Position numbers and translations under genes: made by a program | The notes under the pieces: generated by a model | Database searches by the model: none | What the model was told of the DNA's origin: nothing | The model's input: the letters and a program-made list of their open reading frames with translations, nothing else | NCBI GenBank assembly: GCA_046262495.1 | Contig: JBHEMR010000036.1 | Location: 1-13,155 of the forward strand | DNA from: GCA-003244245 sp046262495 | GTDB lineage: Bacteria; Actinomycetota; Actinomycetes; Mycobacteriales; Pseudonocardiaceae | Direction: 5' to 3' | Length of the DNA: 13,155 nucleotides | Shown here: positions 1 to 7,384 of the stretch, in pieces | How positions within the stretch are numbered: position 1 is the stretch's first letter | Layout: every line of letters starts with the position of its first letter

Positions 1-20
1 CCGGAACATAACAGCCATCT

Positions 21-39
21 CCGGCACCGCCGGGGCGGT
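21..39 (-). terminator. possible hairpin terminator after the sugar operon
   Basis: About 10 bases past the stop codon of the GH172 gene lies a GC-rich inverted repeat. ACCGCC (26-31) pairs with GGCGGT (34-39), or alternatively CCGGC (21-25) with GCCGG (29-33). There is no U-tract on the minus strand, so it would have to be the U-less hairpin type often proposed in mycobacteria. The loop of the longer stem is only 2 bases, so this is a weak call. Confidence 0.22.
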
Positions 40-48
40 CTGTCGCAA

Positions 49-1134
49 TCATCGTGTTCGTGGAACGCGCTGTTCGAGGGGATCGAGGTCGAAGGGCAAG
101 TGTGGCTCGGCCTGGTACCAGTAGGCCACTGAGGAGTAATCGTCGCTGCGTTTGTTCGCGTGGCCGTGCTCGATGCTGACCCGGATGGAGCGTTCGAACG
201 GCACGGGATCTTCGATGTGGAAGCGGTACAGGCTGATCTGCCCGCTCCAGTTGTCCCCGCCGGGCAGGGTGATGCCGTGATAGGGGGCGTGGTAGCTCTG
301 GGTCGGGCACCACGCGGTGTTGAAATAGTCTTCCGTGCCGGTGCCGTGGAGGGTGGGTGGCCACGCCTCGCCGTCGATGAAGATCATGTCGTCGCCCTCG
401 CCGTACCAGTTCCACTCGGTGGTGTCGCGAAGGTTGTGGATGTTGAGCACGCACCCGACGTAGTGGCCGTGGCCGGTCGCGTCCAGGATGGTGTAGTTGG
501 CTTTACCGTCGAGATTTTCTCCGGTGAGCAGGAACTCGGCGTTGCTCTCCGATGCTTGCGCCATACCCGGGCAGGGATTGCTGCGCCGCCACTGCGCGTG
601 AAAGCGCCCGATGCCGTCTTCTAGCTCGTCGAGTTCTTCGTAGTCGATGTAGTAGTAGAAAAAGACCTTCTCGTCGGTCAGCTCACTGGTGATCTCCAGT
701 CGCGCGCCCGCGCTGAACGGCATGTGGAAAAAACAGTTGAAGCCCTTGCCGTCCTCGGGGCTCATCTGCAGCGGGGCGGAGACGAAGTTGGTACTACGAC
801 CATGCCCGACCCCGAAGAAATCACCCAGCGGGACGGCGATGCTGGGTTTCGTTTCGCCGTCCCAGTAGGCGCGGAGCACGAGCCGGCGCAGGTAGTCGGG
901 TTCGCGCATCCACGGGTCGCGGACGCCCCGTTCATTGGCGACGGTCACCCAGATGTGGTTGATGCTGCCGGCGGCATCGATGTCCGCGAGGGTGGCGGTC
1001 TGGCCAGGCTCGACGGTGAGGCGGTCGTCGTTACCGCCGGTGCGGTCCCAGCTTGACGCCCGGCGCCGGCGGGTGCGGCGCAACCGCGGCAGGTCTCGCA
1101 GGCTTGAACCGTACGGACCGTAGTTGACGGTCAT
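49..1134 (-). CDS. GH172 (DUF2961) family glycoside hydrolase, putative alpha-D-arabinofuranosidase
   Basis: A 361-residue protein of the DUF2961 family, now glycoside hydrolase family 172. Characterised members hydrolyse alpha-D-arabinofuranosides or alpha-D-fructofuranosides. Seen in the sequence: the early SSWDRTGGNDD motif (residues 27-37), the GPG-like INHIWVTV strand (58-65), and the core WYGEGDDMIFIDGE (243-256) followed by HGTGTEDYF (263-271). Glu246 and Glu268 sit about where the family's two catalytic glutamates lie. Length is normal for a single-domain member. The start is the ATG at 1134, which overlaps the transporter stop as ATGA; a weak GGCGG precedes it by 6 bases. A longer reading upstream would only run into the transporter gene. 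The N-terminus is arginine-rich (RRTRRRRASS) with no hydrophobic stretch, so no signal peptide is visible and the enzyme should be cytoplasmic. As last gene of an isomerase-kinase-transporter operon it probably releases the sugar those enzymes consume. D-arabinose is my preferred product; fructose or another furanose is not excluded. Confidence 0.88.
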   Translation of the reverse strand: MTVNYGPYGSSLRDLPRLRRTRRRRASSWDRTGGNDDRLTVEPGQTATLADIDAAGSINHIWVTVANERGVRDPWMREPDYLRRLVLRAYWDGETKPSIAVPLGDFFGVGHGRSTNFVSAPLQMSPEDGKGFNCFFHMPFSAGARLEITSELTDEKVFFYYYIDYEELDELEDGIGRFHAQWRRSNPCPGMAQASESNAEFLLTGENLDGKANYTILDATGHGHYVGCVLNIHNLRDTTEWNWYGEGDDMIFIDGEAWPPTLHGTGTEDYFNTAWCPTQSYHAPYHGITLPGGDNWSGQISLYRFHIEDPVPFERSIRVSIEHGHANKRSDDYSSVAYWYQAEPHLPFDLDPLEQRVPRTR

Positions 1135-2534
1135 GTCGTACCGCCGGTGCGCTCGGCCAGCCGGCTCACGGTGCTGCCGCGAAACGCCGTTTCCAGTGAT
1201 TCCAGGCTGCGCTCCTTGGTCTCGGGCACCATCCACCACACGACAGGGAAGAGCACGACGCCGACGGCGGCAAAGACGATGAAAGCGGTACCTATACCAG
1301 CGAATTCGACGAAGCGGGGGAAGGTCAGTGAAATGACGAAGGCGGCTAGCCAGTTGAACAGGGTAGCGATGGCCATCGCGGCGCCGCGGACGGCGAGAGG
1401 GAAGATCTCGGCCAGCATCACCCACAGCACCGGGCCCCAGGTCGCCGAAAAGGTGTTGGTGAACAGCACGAACGCCGCTGCCGCGATGATGAACAGGGCC
1501 GTGGAGTCGACCGGAAGGGCCAGCACCGCCGCGCCGACGGCGAACAGGCTGGCCGACATGCCCACCAGACCGGCCAGCAGGACGGGTTTGCGGCCGCGCA
1601 GGTCGACGACCTTGGACCGGACGACCAGCGCGATGGTCCCGATGTTCACCAGCCCGTTGAGAAAACCGAACAGCAACGCGGTGGTCTTTGATACTCCGAA
1701 GCCGGTGAGGATGGTCGGTGCGTAGTACACGATTGCGTTGATCCCGGTGACCTGCTGGAAGACGGCCAGCAGGGCGCCCAGCAGCAGCAGCCGCCGGACC
1801 CAGGGAGCGGTCAGTCGGGCCAGGGTGCCAGAGTCGTGCTGCTGACGCTCCAGTGCGGTGATCTCGGCGAACTCACGCTCAGCCTCCGCAGCGTCGCCGC
1901 GCAAGCCGACCAGGACCGCGCGGGCGTTCTCGTCCTGTCCCCGTCGCACCAGCGACCGGGGGGTGTCGGGCATACCGACCATTCCGATCATCAGCACGAC
2001 TGCGGGGAACACGCCGATGAGCAACATCCATCGCCACGAACCGGCGAAGGCCAGCGCGTAGCCGAGGGCCGCGGCCAAAGCCGTCCCCACAATGATCATG
2101 TATTGGTTCAGGGAGGTAACCGCGCCGCGGTCTCGGGCAGGCGCCATCTCAGCCAGGTACAGCGGCACCATCACCGACGCGATACCGATGCCCAATCCGA
2201 GAATGAACCGGAACGCCACGAGCATGGCGACGGTCGCGGCGGCGCCCGCACCCAGGGCTCCGACGGTGAACACCACCCCAGCCGCGAGCAGGATCCGCTG
2301 CCGTCCCAGACGATCGGCCGCCGGACCGCTGCCCAGCGCACCCAGCATCGCCCCGAACACAGTGGCGCTGACTACCGCACCTTGCTGCCACGGGGTAAGG
2401 GGCAGGTCGCGTGGGATGAACAACAGCGCCGCACCGATGATGCCGTTGTCGTAACCGAACAGCACCGCTGCCAACGCACCCAGGGCATACACCCGCCGCG
2501 TGGTCACCCGGGTCCCCAACATGGATGCGACCAT
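1131..2534 (-). CDS. sugar-porter family MFS transporter (sugar:H+ symporter)
   Basis: A 467-residue, probably 12-helix inner-membrane transporter of the MFS sugar-porter family. It carries nearly every family signature: GYDNGIIGAAL in helix 1 (27-37), DRLGRQR in loop 2-3 (74-80), PLYLAEMAPARDRG (124-137), PDTPRSLVRRG (189-199), the helix 7 sugar-binding motif QQVTGINAIVYYAPTI (260-275), GRKPVLL (314-320), WGPVLWVMLAEIFP (366-379) and PETKERSLESLE (437-448). Start chosen: ATG at 2534, because GGAGGG lies 6 bases upstream. A TTG directly before it (2537) and an ATG at 2522 are alternatives. It begins 3 bases after the kinase stop and ends in a 4-base overlap with the GH172 gene, so it is part of one operon. 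Family members carry pentoses, hexoses, polyols or small glycosides, and substrate cannot be read from sequence. Context suggests D-arabinose, or a small arabinoside that the cytoplasmic GH172 then cleaves. Confidence 0.93.
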   Translation of the reverse strand: MVASMLGTRVTTRRVYALGALAAVLFGYDNGIIGAALLFIPRDLPLTPWQQGAVVSATVFGAMLGALGSGPAADRLGRQRILLAAGVVFTVGALGAGAAATVAMLVAFRFILGLGIGIASVMVPLYLAEMAPARDRGAVTSLNQYMIIVGTALAAALGYALAFAGSWRWMLLIGVFPAVVLMIGMVGMPDTPRSLVRRGQDENARAVLVGLRGDAAEAEREFAEITALERQQHDSGTLARLTAPWVRRLLLLGALLAVFQQVTGINAIVYYAPTILTGFGVSKTTALLFGFLNGLVNIGTIALVVRSKVVDLRGRKPVLLAGLVGMSASLFAVGAAVLALPVDSTALFIIAAAAFVLFTNTFSATWGPVLWVMLAEIFPLAVRGAAMAIATLFNWLAAFVISLTFPRFVEFAGIGTAFIVFAAVGVVLFPVVWWMVPETKERSLESLETAFRGSTVSRLAERTGGTT

Positions 2535-2537
2535 CAA

Positions 2538-4031
2538 CTACCCTCCGATGCGTTGTTCTCGGGCAAGCGCGTGAGCGATCTTTCTGGTGTCCGGGTAGAG
2601 CTCCCGGTAAAGCGCGTAAAAGCGTTCGTAGGCCGCGGAGCGCCCCGGCTGCGGCTCGATCGTGGTCGAAATGGGGTTCCACTCCGGTGACTGTTCAAAT
2701 TTGACGGCACCGATTCCGATGGCGGCTAGCAGCGCATCGCCCAGGCAGGCGCCCATCGTCTGGCAGGGCAGCTGCTGTGGGGCGCCCAGGACGTCGGAAA
2801 CGATTTGCGTCCACAGGCCGCCTTTGGTGCCGCCACCCACCGCGACCAGGCGACGGTCCTGGCCGCCGGCCTCGCGCATCGCTTCCAGGTTGTGCCGCAC
2901 TCCGTAGGCAGTGGCCTCCAAAGCCGCCCGGTAGATGTCCCCCCGGGTGTGGCGCAGGGTCAGCCCGGCCAACACGCCGCGAGCGTCCGGGTCGAACAGC
3001 GGCGTCCGCTCGCCGGCGAAGTAGGGCAACATCAGCAAGCCGTGGGATCCGGGCGGCGACTGCTGGGCTTCCGAGACAAGCGGCTCGAACGACGATGCCC
3101 CGGTCAACTTGCGGATCCATTCGGTGACCGCGCCTGAGGTCGCCATCCCGGCAGCGAAGTTGTGGGTGCCGGGAAACGTGCCGACGGTGCCCCACAGATC
3201 AGGGCTGCGGCGCGGACGGTCTAGCACCTCGACCAGGAACATGGTCGTTCCGTACATCAGCATGACGTCGCCGGGGGCGGTGACGCCGACGCTGGTCGCT
3301 TCCGCCCAGGCATCGATCGTGCCCGCCACCACCGGCGTACCCACCGGGATACCGGCCTGCTCGGCGATGCCCGGCTGCACCTCGCCGACCACATCGCTGG
3401 GCCAGCACAGCTGCGGCAGCTCAAGCCCGGGGGCGATGAGCTCGGTCCAGTCGCGGATCCAGCGGTGTTCGACCGGGTCGTACATCGGGGTGCATTGGCT
3501 CGCCGAGTGATGGTCGAGGATGTAGCTGCCAGTCAGCCGGCGCACGACGAAGCTGCTCGCCATCAGGAAGCGGCGGGTCGCTGCCCAGGTCTCGGGTTCG
3601 TTCGCGCGCAACCACGCCAGCTTGGGCCCGACGGCTTGCGAGGTGAGCGCCGACCCGCAGCGCTCCAAGATGGTCTGCTTGCCCAGCGCCTGGGTCAACT
3701 CATCGATCTCGGCGGTGGCGCGGGTGTCCACGCCGTACAGGATCGCCGGCCGAAGGGGCCGATCGTCGCCATCCACCGGGAGCAGGCACGGACCGATGCC
3801 ACTGACGCCGACCGCGGCGACCGGCTCACGCGCTCGCGCCGTCAACTCTCGGCTGAGCGCCAGGAAGTCGGCCCACCACACCGCCTGCGCGTCATGCTCC
3901 ACCCAGCCCGGGTGGGGCATGGACACCTCGTGAGGCAGGGTTGCGGTGGCGACGACGCTGCCGTCCGTGCGGACCAGCACGCCCTTGGAACTGGCGGTGC
4001 CGATATCGACACCGAGCAGCAGCGAACTCAC
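2538..4031 (-). CDS. FGGY-family carbohydrate kinase (pentulose kinase, xylulokinase/ribulokinase-like)
   Basis: A 497-residue ATP-dependent sugar kinase of the FGGY family (actin/hsp70 fold), of normal length for xylulokinase-like members. FGGY_N spans about residues 4-245 with the phosphate-1 loop GVDIGTASSKGVLV (7-20) and HPGWVEHDAQAVWW (40-53). The catalytic base is probably Asp240 in VAGTIDAWAEATSVG. FGGY_C spans about 255-445 with LPYFAGERTPLFDPDARG (335-352), GGGTKGGLW (399-407) and GDALLAAIG (431-439). The start is the GTG at 4031, which overlaps the isomerase stop as GTGA. No Shine-Dalgarno precedes it, so translational coupling is likely. The frame stays open further upstream, but that stretch is arginine-rich shadow sequence inside the isomerase gene. 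Since the preceding gene makes a ketose, the substrate is most likely a ketopentose. D-ribulose (to D-ribulose 5-phosphate) is the prediction; L-fuculose or D-xylulose are alternatives. Confidence 0.92.
   Translation of the reverse strand: MSSLLLGVDIGTASSKGVLVRTDGSVVATATLPHEVSMPHPGWVEHDAQAVWWADFLALSRELTARAREPVAAVGVSGIGPCLLPVDGDDRPLRPAILYGVDTRATAEIDELTQALGKQTILERCGSALTSQAVGPKLAWLRANEPETWAATRRFLMASSFVVRRLTGSYILDHHSASQCTPMYDPVEHRWIRDWTELIAPGLELPQLCWPSDVVGEVQPGIAEQAGIPVGTPVVAGTIDAWAEATSVGVTAPGDVMLMYGTTMFLVEVLDRPRRSPDLWGTVGTFPGTHNFAAGMATSGAVTEWIRKLTGASSFEPLVSEAQQSPPGSHGLLMLPYFAGERTPLFDPDARGVLAGLTLRHTRGDIYRAALEATAYGVRHNLEAMREAGGQDRRLVAVGGGTKGGLWTQIVSDVLGAPQQLPCQTMGACLGDALLAAIGIGAVKFEQSPEWNPISTTIEPQPGRSAAYERFYALYRELYPDTRKIAHALAREQRIGG
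2541..2546 (-). promoter_or_regulatory. ribosome binding site GGAGGG for the sugar porter
   Basis: GGAGGG on the minus strand, 6 bases before the ATG at 2534 and inside the last codons of the kinase gene. It favours that ATG over the adjacent in-frame TTG and the ATG four codons further on. Confidence 0.6.
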
Positions 4032-5461
4032 CGGGCTGCGTCCATTTGAAGCCCGCCGAGACCGGCCCACTCGATGTCGAGCATGCGGCATATCGCGCGC
4101 AGCTCGGCGACGTGCTCGCCGGGCACCGCATGGATGTGGTTGGCGCCGAAGCTGGACAGGAACTCGCCAGCGTCGACCTCCAGCCGGGTGAACGCGTGCG
4201 GCCACTGAGGCGTCGACTGCCGGGCCAGCGCCTCGTTGGTCGCGTCGTCGTAGGACTCGAACGCGCCGCGGGCGACGTGCATCCGGTAGCGGCCTCCGAT
4301 CCGGGTGAGTCGGGCGAAGGTGGCGGCGCCGGGTGCGGCGAAGAATGACACCGAGGCCCCGCCGGCCGGGAAGTAGAAGATCTCCGGATAGAAGTGCACC
4401 GACCGCAGGTTCTCCGCCGGGTCGTCACTGCGCGCGGCGAACCAGGTGGCGTGCTGGCCGGAGTTGCACAGGTCCCAGATGTCGCGGTCGGCGTGGTAAT
4501 GCCGCACATCGGCGAACAGCACCGGCGTGCCGGCGAGGCCCTTGAGCAGCTGCATCGTCAGCGCACCGTCCATATCGGACTCGGTGGCGCACACGTGGGT
4601 CTGCTTGGGGCCCTCCCAGTCGTAAGGGTCGTTGAGGAACGCCTCGGTGACGTCCATCGTGGCGAAGTGCGTAGTCAGTTCGGGCTGACCCTTGATTCCG
4701 CAGAAGTCGAGGTTCCACTCGTCGATCAGCTCCCGGACGGCATGATAGGAGCGGATCTGACGTTCGAGCAGCTCAGGCGTCAGCTGCCGGCCGTCGTAGT
4801 GGATCTTCGCAACGTGGCGCTCCAGCCATTCCCGACCCGCGGTCACCCGCGACTGCTCGACGGCGGCCGAGCGGCGCACGATCTCCCACTGATCGATCTC
4901 CTCGACGTCCACCCCGAACGTGCTCATCCACTGATCGGTGTCCGCCACCGCGGTGTACATCCCCATCGGACGGCCGCCGAAGCGGCCGAAGGTGCTGCCC
5001 GACAGCTTGGACACTGCTGCCGCGGCTCGAACGGTCTCCAGGACACGGTCCCGTACGGCCGAGTCGGCCACGTCGCCCCATACCCGGGTGTGCTGGCGAC
5101 CGACCTGATCCAACCCACCACCCGCGGCCAGCATGCCGACCATTCCGGGGTACTGCGGGTCGATGTTGGAAAACAGCAGCAGCGGACTCGTCGTGGCTGC
5201 TCCGGCCAGCATGGAGAAGTGCGGGAACGCCCACACCGCGTAATTGAAGATGGTGAGGTCCGGCCGCGCGTCAGCGACCCGACGCGCTTCGGTGCTGGCC
5301 ATCGTGTTCGTCCAGATCGGCTCTGCTGCGCGGATCACCTCGTGGCCGGCCTGCTCGAGCGCGTGGGCGATGCGGCTCTCGACGTCCAGCGAGAACGTCT
5401 TGATGTCGGCGTGAACGAAGTCGCGTCCGTCGGAGAAGGTCAACAGCCCGACGCGTGCCAT
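4028..5461 (-). CDS. L-fucose/D-arabinose isomerase family protein (FucI/AraA fold)
   Basis: A 477-residue aldose-ketose isomerase of the FucI/AraA superfamily. Members bind Mn2+ and interconvert L-fucose/L-fuculose, D-arabinose/D-ribulose or L-arabinose/L-ribulose. Probable metal ligands are visible: Glu294 in CATESDMDGALTMQLL, Asp318 in PVLFADVRHYH, and a His in SFGANHIHAVPGEH (437-450; His442 or His444). The Glu-Asp spacing of 24 equals that of the E. coli FucI ligands as I recall them (E337 and D361). It is shorter than the 591-residue E. coli FucI, so it belongs to a more compact branch and its substrate cannot be transferred from E. coli. The ATG at 5461 is preceded by AGGAG at 5 bases. 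It is the first gene of the operon and overlaps the kinase start by 4 bases. With a ketopentose kinase and a GH172 downstream, and no fuculose-phosphate aldolase in the window, D-arabinose to D-ribulose is the more coherent reaction. Confidence 0.88.
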   Translation of the reverse strand: MARVGLLTFSDGRDFVHADIKTFSLDVESRIAHALEQAGHEVIRAAEPIWTNTMASTEARRVADARPDLTIFNYAVWAFPHFSMLAGAATTSPLLLFSNIDPQYPGMVGMLAAGGGLDQVGRQHTRVWGDVADSAVRDRVLETVRAAAAVSKLSGSTFGRFGGRPMGMYTAVADTDQWMSTFGVDVEEIDQWEIVRRSAAVEQSRVTAGREWLERHVAKIHYDGRQLTPELLERQIRSYHAVRELIDEWNLDFCGIKGQPELTTHFATMDVTEAFLNDPYDWEGPKQTHVCATESDMDGALTMQLLKGLAGTPVLFADVRHYHADRDIWDLCNSGQHATWFAARSDDPAENLRSVHFYPEIFYFPAGGASVSFFAAPGAATFARLTRIGGRYRMHVARGAFESYDDATNEALARQSTPQWPHAFTRLEVDAGEFLSSFGANHIHAVPGEHVAELRAICRMLDIEWAGLGGLQMDAAR

Positions 5462-5488
5462 ATCTGCTCCTGCCTGCGAGGACGATCA

Positions 5489-5501
5489 GTGTCATCGACA
5501 C
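5489..5501. promoter_or_regulatory. candidate operator, inverted repeat GTGTC-ATC-GACAC
   Basis: A perfect 5+3+5 palindrome whose near edge lies 27 bases upstream of the isomerase start codon. The TGTC-n3-GACA core resembles GntR-type operators in general form. The position suits a repressor site in the leader of the sugar operon. A chance palindrome of this size is quite possible in 400 bp. Confidence 0.25.
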
Positions 5502-5855
5502 CCGCGACGATCACACCCCGGTCGTGGTGCTCACGCGGGCGGGCTTTCGTAGCTTGGCTGGAACCGCTGTGTGACGACGGTATCACCCAGCGGAAGTACC
5601 CCACGCCATCGCCGATCGGTGTCAGAGCGCCCAGGCAGTAGGTCGCTTACCCGCTGGCAACGTCACTAATTCTGCCGATTTTAAAACCAACAAGGATATC
5701 TCGGTCCTCGCTCATGGGGCTGGAGCGACACGCGGGCGGCCACCGGTGGTGCGAGGGGGAATGTGTGGAGCGTGATGGTGCCGTGGTGTTCACACTCACA
5801 TCAAAAACAGGCACACCACACGACCTGTTGGGTCGTTGCTCAGTCGAGACGACAC

Positions 5856-5863
5856 GGCGGGAG
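5856..5863 (+). promoter_or_regulatory. ribosome binding site GGCGGGAG for the L,D-transpeptidase
   Basis: GGCGGGAG lies 7 bases before the GTG at 5871. It decides the start over the upstream in-frame GTG/ATG codons at 5763-5778 and the GTG at 5865, which is too close to it. Confidence 0.55.
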
Positions 5864-5870
5864 TGTGGGT

Positions 5871-7097
5871 GTGGCAGGGGTAGGCGGTTCGAATGATCGG
5901 CGGCAGGGTCCGCCAAAACGATTGGTCCGATGGGCGCTGGCGGTGATCGTGGTGTTCACTTCGTGCATCACGATTTTATTCACCCCGGCAGCGCACGGTC
6001 AGGTGTCGGTGTGGCCAGTGGAATTGGGGCCACCGATTTTGCCGGTCGTGTCGGCTCAAATCGTTACCCAACCGAGCGACGGAGCCAGCGGGGTCAACCC
6101 GACCGCGCCGGTGCAAGTTTCGGTCAGTCACGGCGTGCTCAACGCGGTGACGCTGACCAATTCCGAAGGCAAGGCGGTGGCCGGTCACTTCTCCTCGGAC
6201 AAGTTGAGTTGGACGACCACTGAACCGCTGGGCTACGCCAAGACATACACCTGGTCGGGCACAGCCACGGGAATCGACCACCTTCGCCGCGCTATCACCG
6301 GCTCGTTCCAGACGGTCATTCCCGAGCGGCTGATCAGCGGGCGGCTCAACGTTGCCGACAACGCTACCTACGGCATCGCCATGCCGATCGCGCTGACCTT
6401 CAGCTCCAAGGTCATCGACAAGGCCGCAGTGCAAAAGGCGCTATCCGTGCACCTCTCGGTGCCTACTGAAGGGTCCTGGGCATGGCTGGATGACACCACG
6501 GTGCATTGGCGGCCTAGGACCTACTTCGCCCCCGACACCCGGGTCACCGTGACCGCGAAGCTCTACGGGATAGCCATGGGCGACGGCTCCTTCGGTCGCG
6601 AGGACATCGGCTCCACCTTCACTATCGGCCGGTCCTACGTGTTGCGGGGCGATACTCGCACTCACCGGTTGGCCGTCTATGCCAACGGGGCCCAGGTTGG
6701 TGACTATCCGGCCAGTTATGGATTGGACACCGACCCTGGCCGGAGGACCCACAGTGGGACTCATGTGGTGATGAGCAAGTTTCCAGTGTACTACATGAGC
6801 AACCCGGAGTATCACTACAAAAATGTCGAAGCACGGTGGGCGGTGCGAATGTCCGACAATGGTGAGTTCATTCACTCAGCGCCGTGGTCGGTTGCTCAGC
6901 AGGGCAGGACCAACGTCTCTCACGGTTGCATCAACCTGTCCCCGACTAACGCGCAGGCAGTGTTCCATGCGGTCTTGCCCGGAGACCCTGTCGAAGTCAC
7001 CGGTTCCTCCCGACAATTAGGGCCTAACGACGGCGACTATTACGACTGGACCATTCCCTGGGAGTCCTGGACAGCTATGTCCGCTCTCCCGACCTAG
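5871..7097 (+). CDS. L,D-transpeptidase with two Ig-like domains (YkuD family)
   Basis: A 408-residue envelope enzyme that forms 3-3 (mDAP-mDAP) peptidoglycan cross-links and is a carbapenem-type target. A basic N-terminus (PPKRLVR) and hydrophobic segment (about 21-41) end in AAHG, giving a signal peptide or anchor. FTSC (29-32) is only an imperfect lipobox, so a lipoprotein is possible but not shown. Two Ig-like domains follow (about 63-150 and 151-255), then the YkuD catalytic domain (about 256-378). This has His335 in GEFIHSAP and catalytic Cys353 in VSHGCINLSP. The C-terminal tail contains DYYDWTIPW (389-397). Overall length, domain order and active-site positions closely parallel M. tuberculosis LdtMt2 (408 residues, C354). 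I chose the GTG at 5871 because of its Shine-Dalgarno and because it gives a normal N-terminus; an extension back to 5763 is possible but its composition looks non-coding. It is transcribed divergently from the sugar operon and convergently with the small gene at 7187-7381. Confidence 0.93.
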   Translation: MAGVGGSNDRRQGPPKRLVRWALAVIVVFTSCITILFTPAAHGQVSVWPVELGPPILPVVSAQIVTQPSDGASGVNPTAPVQVSVSHGVLNAVTLTNSEGKAVAGHFSSDKLSWTTTEPLGYAKTYTWSGTATGIDHLRRAITGSFQTVIPERLISGRLNVADNATYGIAMPIALTFSSKVIDKAAVQKALSVHLSVPTEGSWAWLDDTTVHWRPRTYFAPDTRVTVTAKLYGIAMGDGSFGREDIGSTFTIGRSYVLRGDTRTHRLAVYANGAQVGDYPASYGLDTDPGRRTHSGTHVVMSKFPVYYMSNPEYHYKNVEARWAVRMSDNGEFIHSAPWSVAQQGRTNVSHGCINLSPTNAQAVFHAVLPGDPVEVTGSSRQLGPNDGDYYDWTIPWESWTAMSALPT

Positions 7098-7186
7098 AAT
7101 TGAGAAGTGGATACGGTGGTGCTCCCCGTTGAGAGATCAGTTGCGAAGGCCGCCCTCGTTCGCCTCGGCTACCGCTATCCTCCGCA

Positions 7187-7381
7187 CTACGTTTCCCAGG
7201 TCACGTGGAACCCAGTGAGGTAACGATATCGCTCGAGGAGCTCCTCGTCGCTCAACTCGGAATGAGGGGTGCGAAGGCCCTTGGGCTCGGGGCCGTAGAC
7301 CTCTGCTGCTACTTCCATCTCCTGCTCGAGAGCCCTACCCGTCGACGTTTGCCGGAGCTTATCGAGTGAGCCGTCGTCCAT
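7187..7381 (-). CDS. small conserved-looking protein downstream of malQ, function unknown
   Basis: A 64-residue acidic protein that I do not recognise. The ATG at 7381 is preceded by a perfect AGGAGGT (7385-7391), the strongest Shine-Dalgarno in the window. It begins MDDGSLDKLRQ, has a charged helical middle with many Glu, and ends LLERYRYLTGFHVTWET. The segment HSELSDEELLERYRYLTG looks like an amphipathic helix. No signal peptide, membrane helix or metal-binding cluster is seen. It starts 33 bases after the malQ stop on the same strand and is probably co-transcribed with it. It is the last gene before the convergent transpeptidase. A soluble cytoplasmic accessory protein is the most that can be said. 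Confidence 0.72.
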   Translation of the reverse strand: MDDGSLDKLRQTSTGRALEQEMEVAAEVYGPEPKGLRTPHSELSDEELLERYRYLTGFHVTWET

Positions 7382-7384
7382 GAC

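Larger units (their letters stand above)
5462..5870. other. divergent control region between the sugar operon and the L,D-transpeptidase
   Basis: About 400 bp without a convincing gene. It holds the Shine-Dalgarno of the isomerase (AGGAG on the minus strand, 5467-5471), a perfect inverted repeat at 5489-5501, an AT-rich island at about 5666-5700 (including TTTTAAAA) that stands out from the GC-rich surroundings, and the Shine-Dalgarno of the transpeptidase. Promoters for both divergent transcripts must lie here, but I see no clear -35/-10 pair. No regulator gene lies between the two units. Confidence 0.6.

Noticed and set aside
4032..4205. A 58-residue N-terminal extension of the kinase reading frame.
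   Set aside because: It lies wholly inside the isomerase gene, is arginine-rich and unlike any FGGY N-terminus. The GTG at 4031 gives the normal GVDIGT start and a GTGA coupling overlap.
5571..5587. TGTGA...TCAC arrangement resembling a CRP site upstream of the sugar operon.
   Set aside because: The half-sites are 8 bases apart rather than the 6 of TGTGA-n6-TCACA, and the second half is incomplete.
5647..5715. A 22-codon minus-strand frame (MSEDRDILVGFKIGRISDVA and onward) that could be a leader peptide of the sugar operon.
   Set aside because: No Shine-Dalgarno, no attenuator-like hairpin after it and no run of regulatory codons. The composition reflects the AT-rich promoter island.
5763..5870. 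A 36-residue upstream extension of the L,D-transpeptidase.
   Set aside because: Rich in His, Cys and Trp with no homology to the family. It lacks a ribosome binding site, whereas GGCGGGAG precedes the GTG at 5871.
7144..7163. Inverted repeat GCGAA/TTCGC between the convergent transpeptidase and small gene as a bidirectional terminator.
   Set aside because: Five base pairs around a 10-base loop without further pairing or U-tract; expected by chance.
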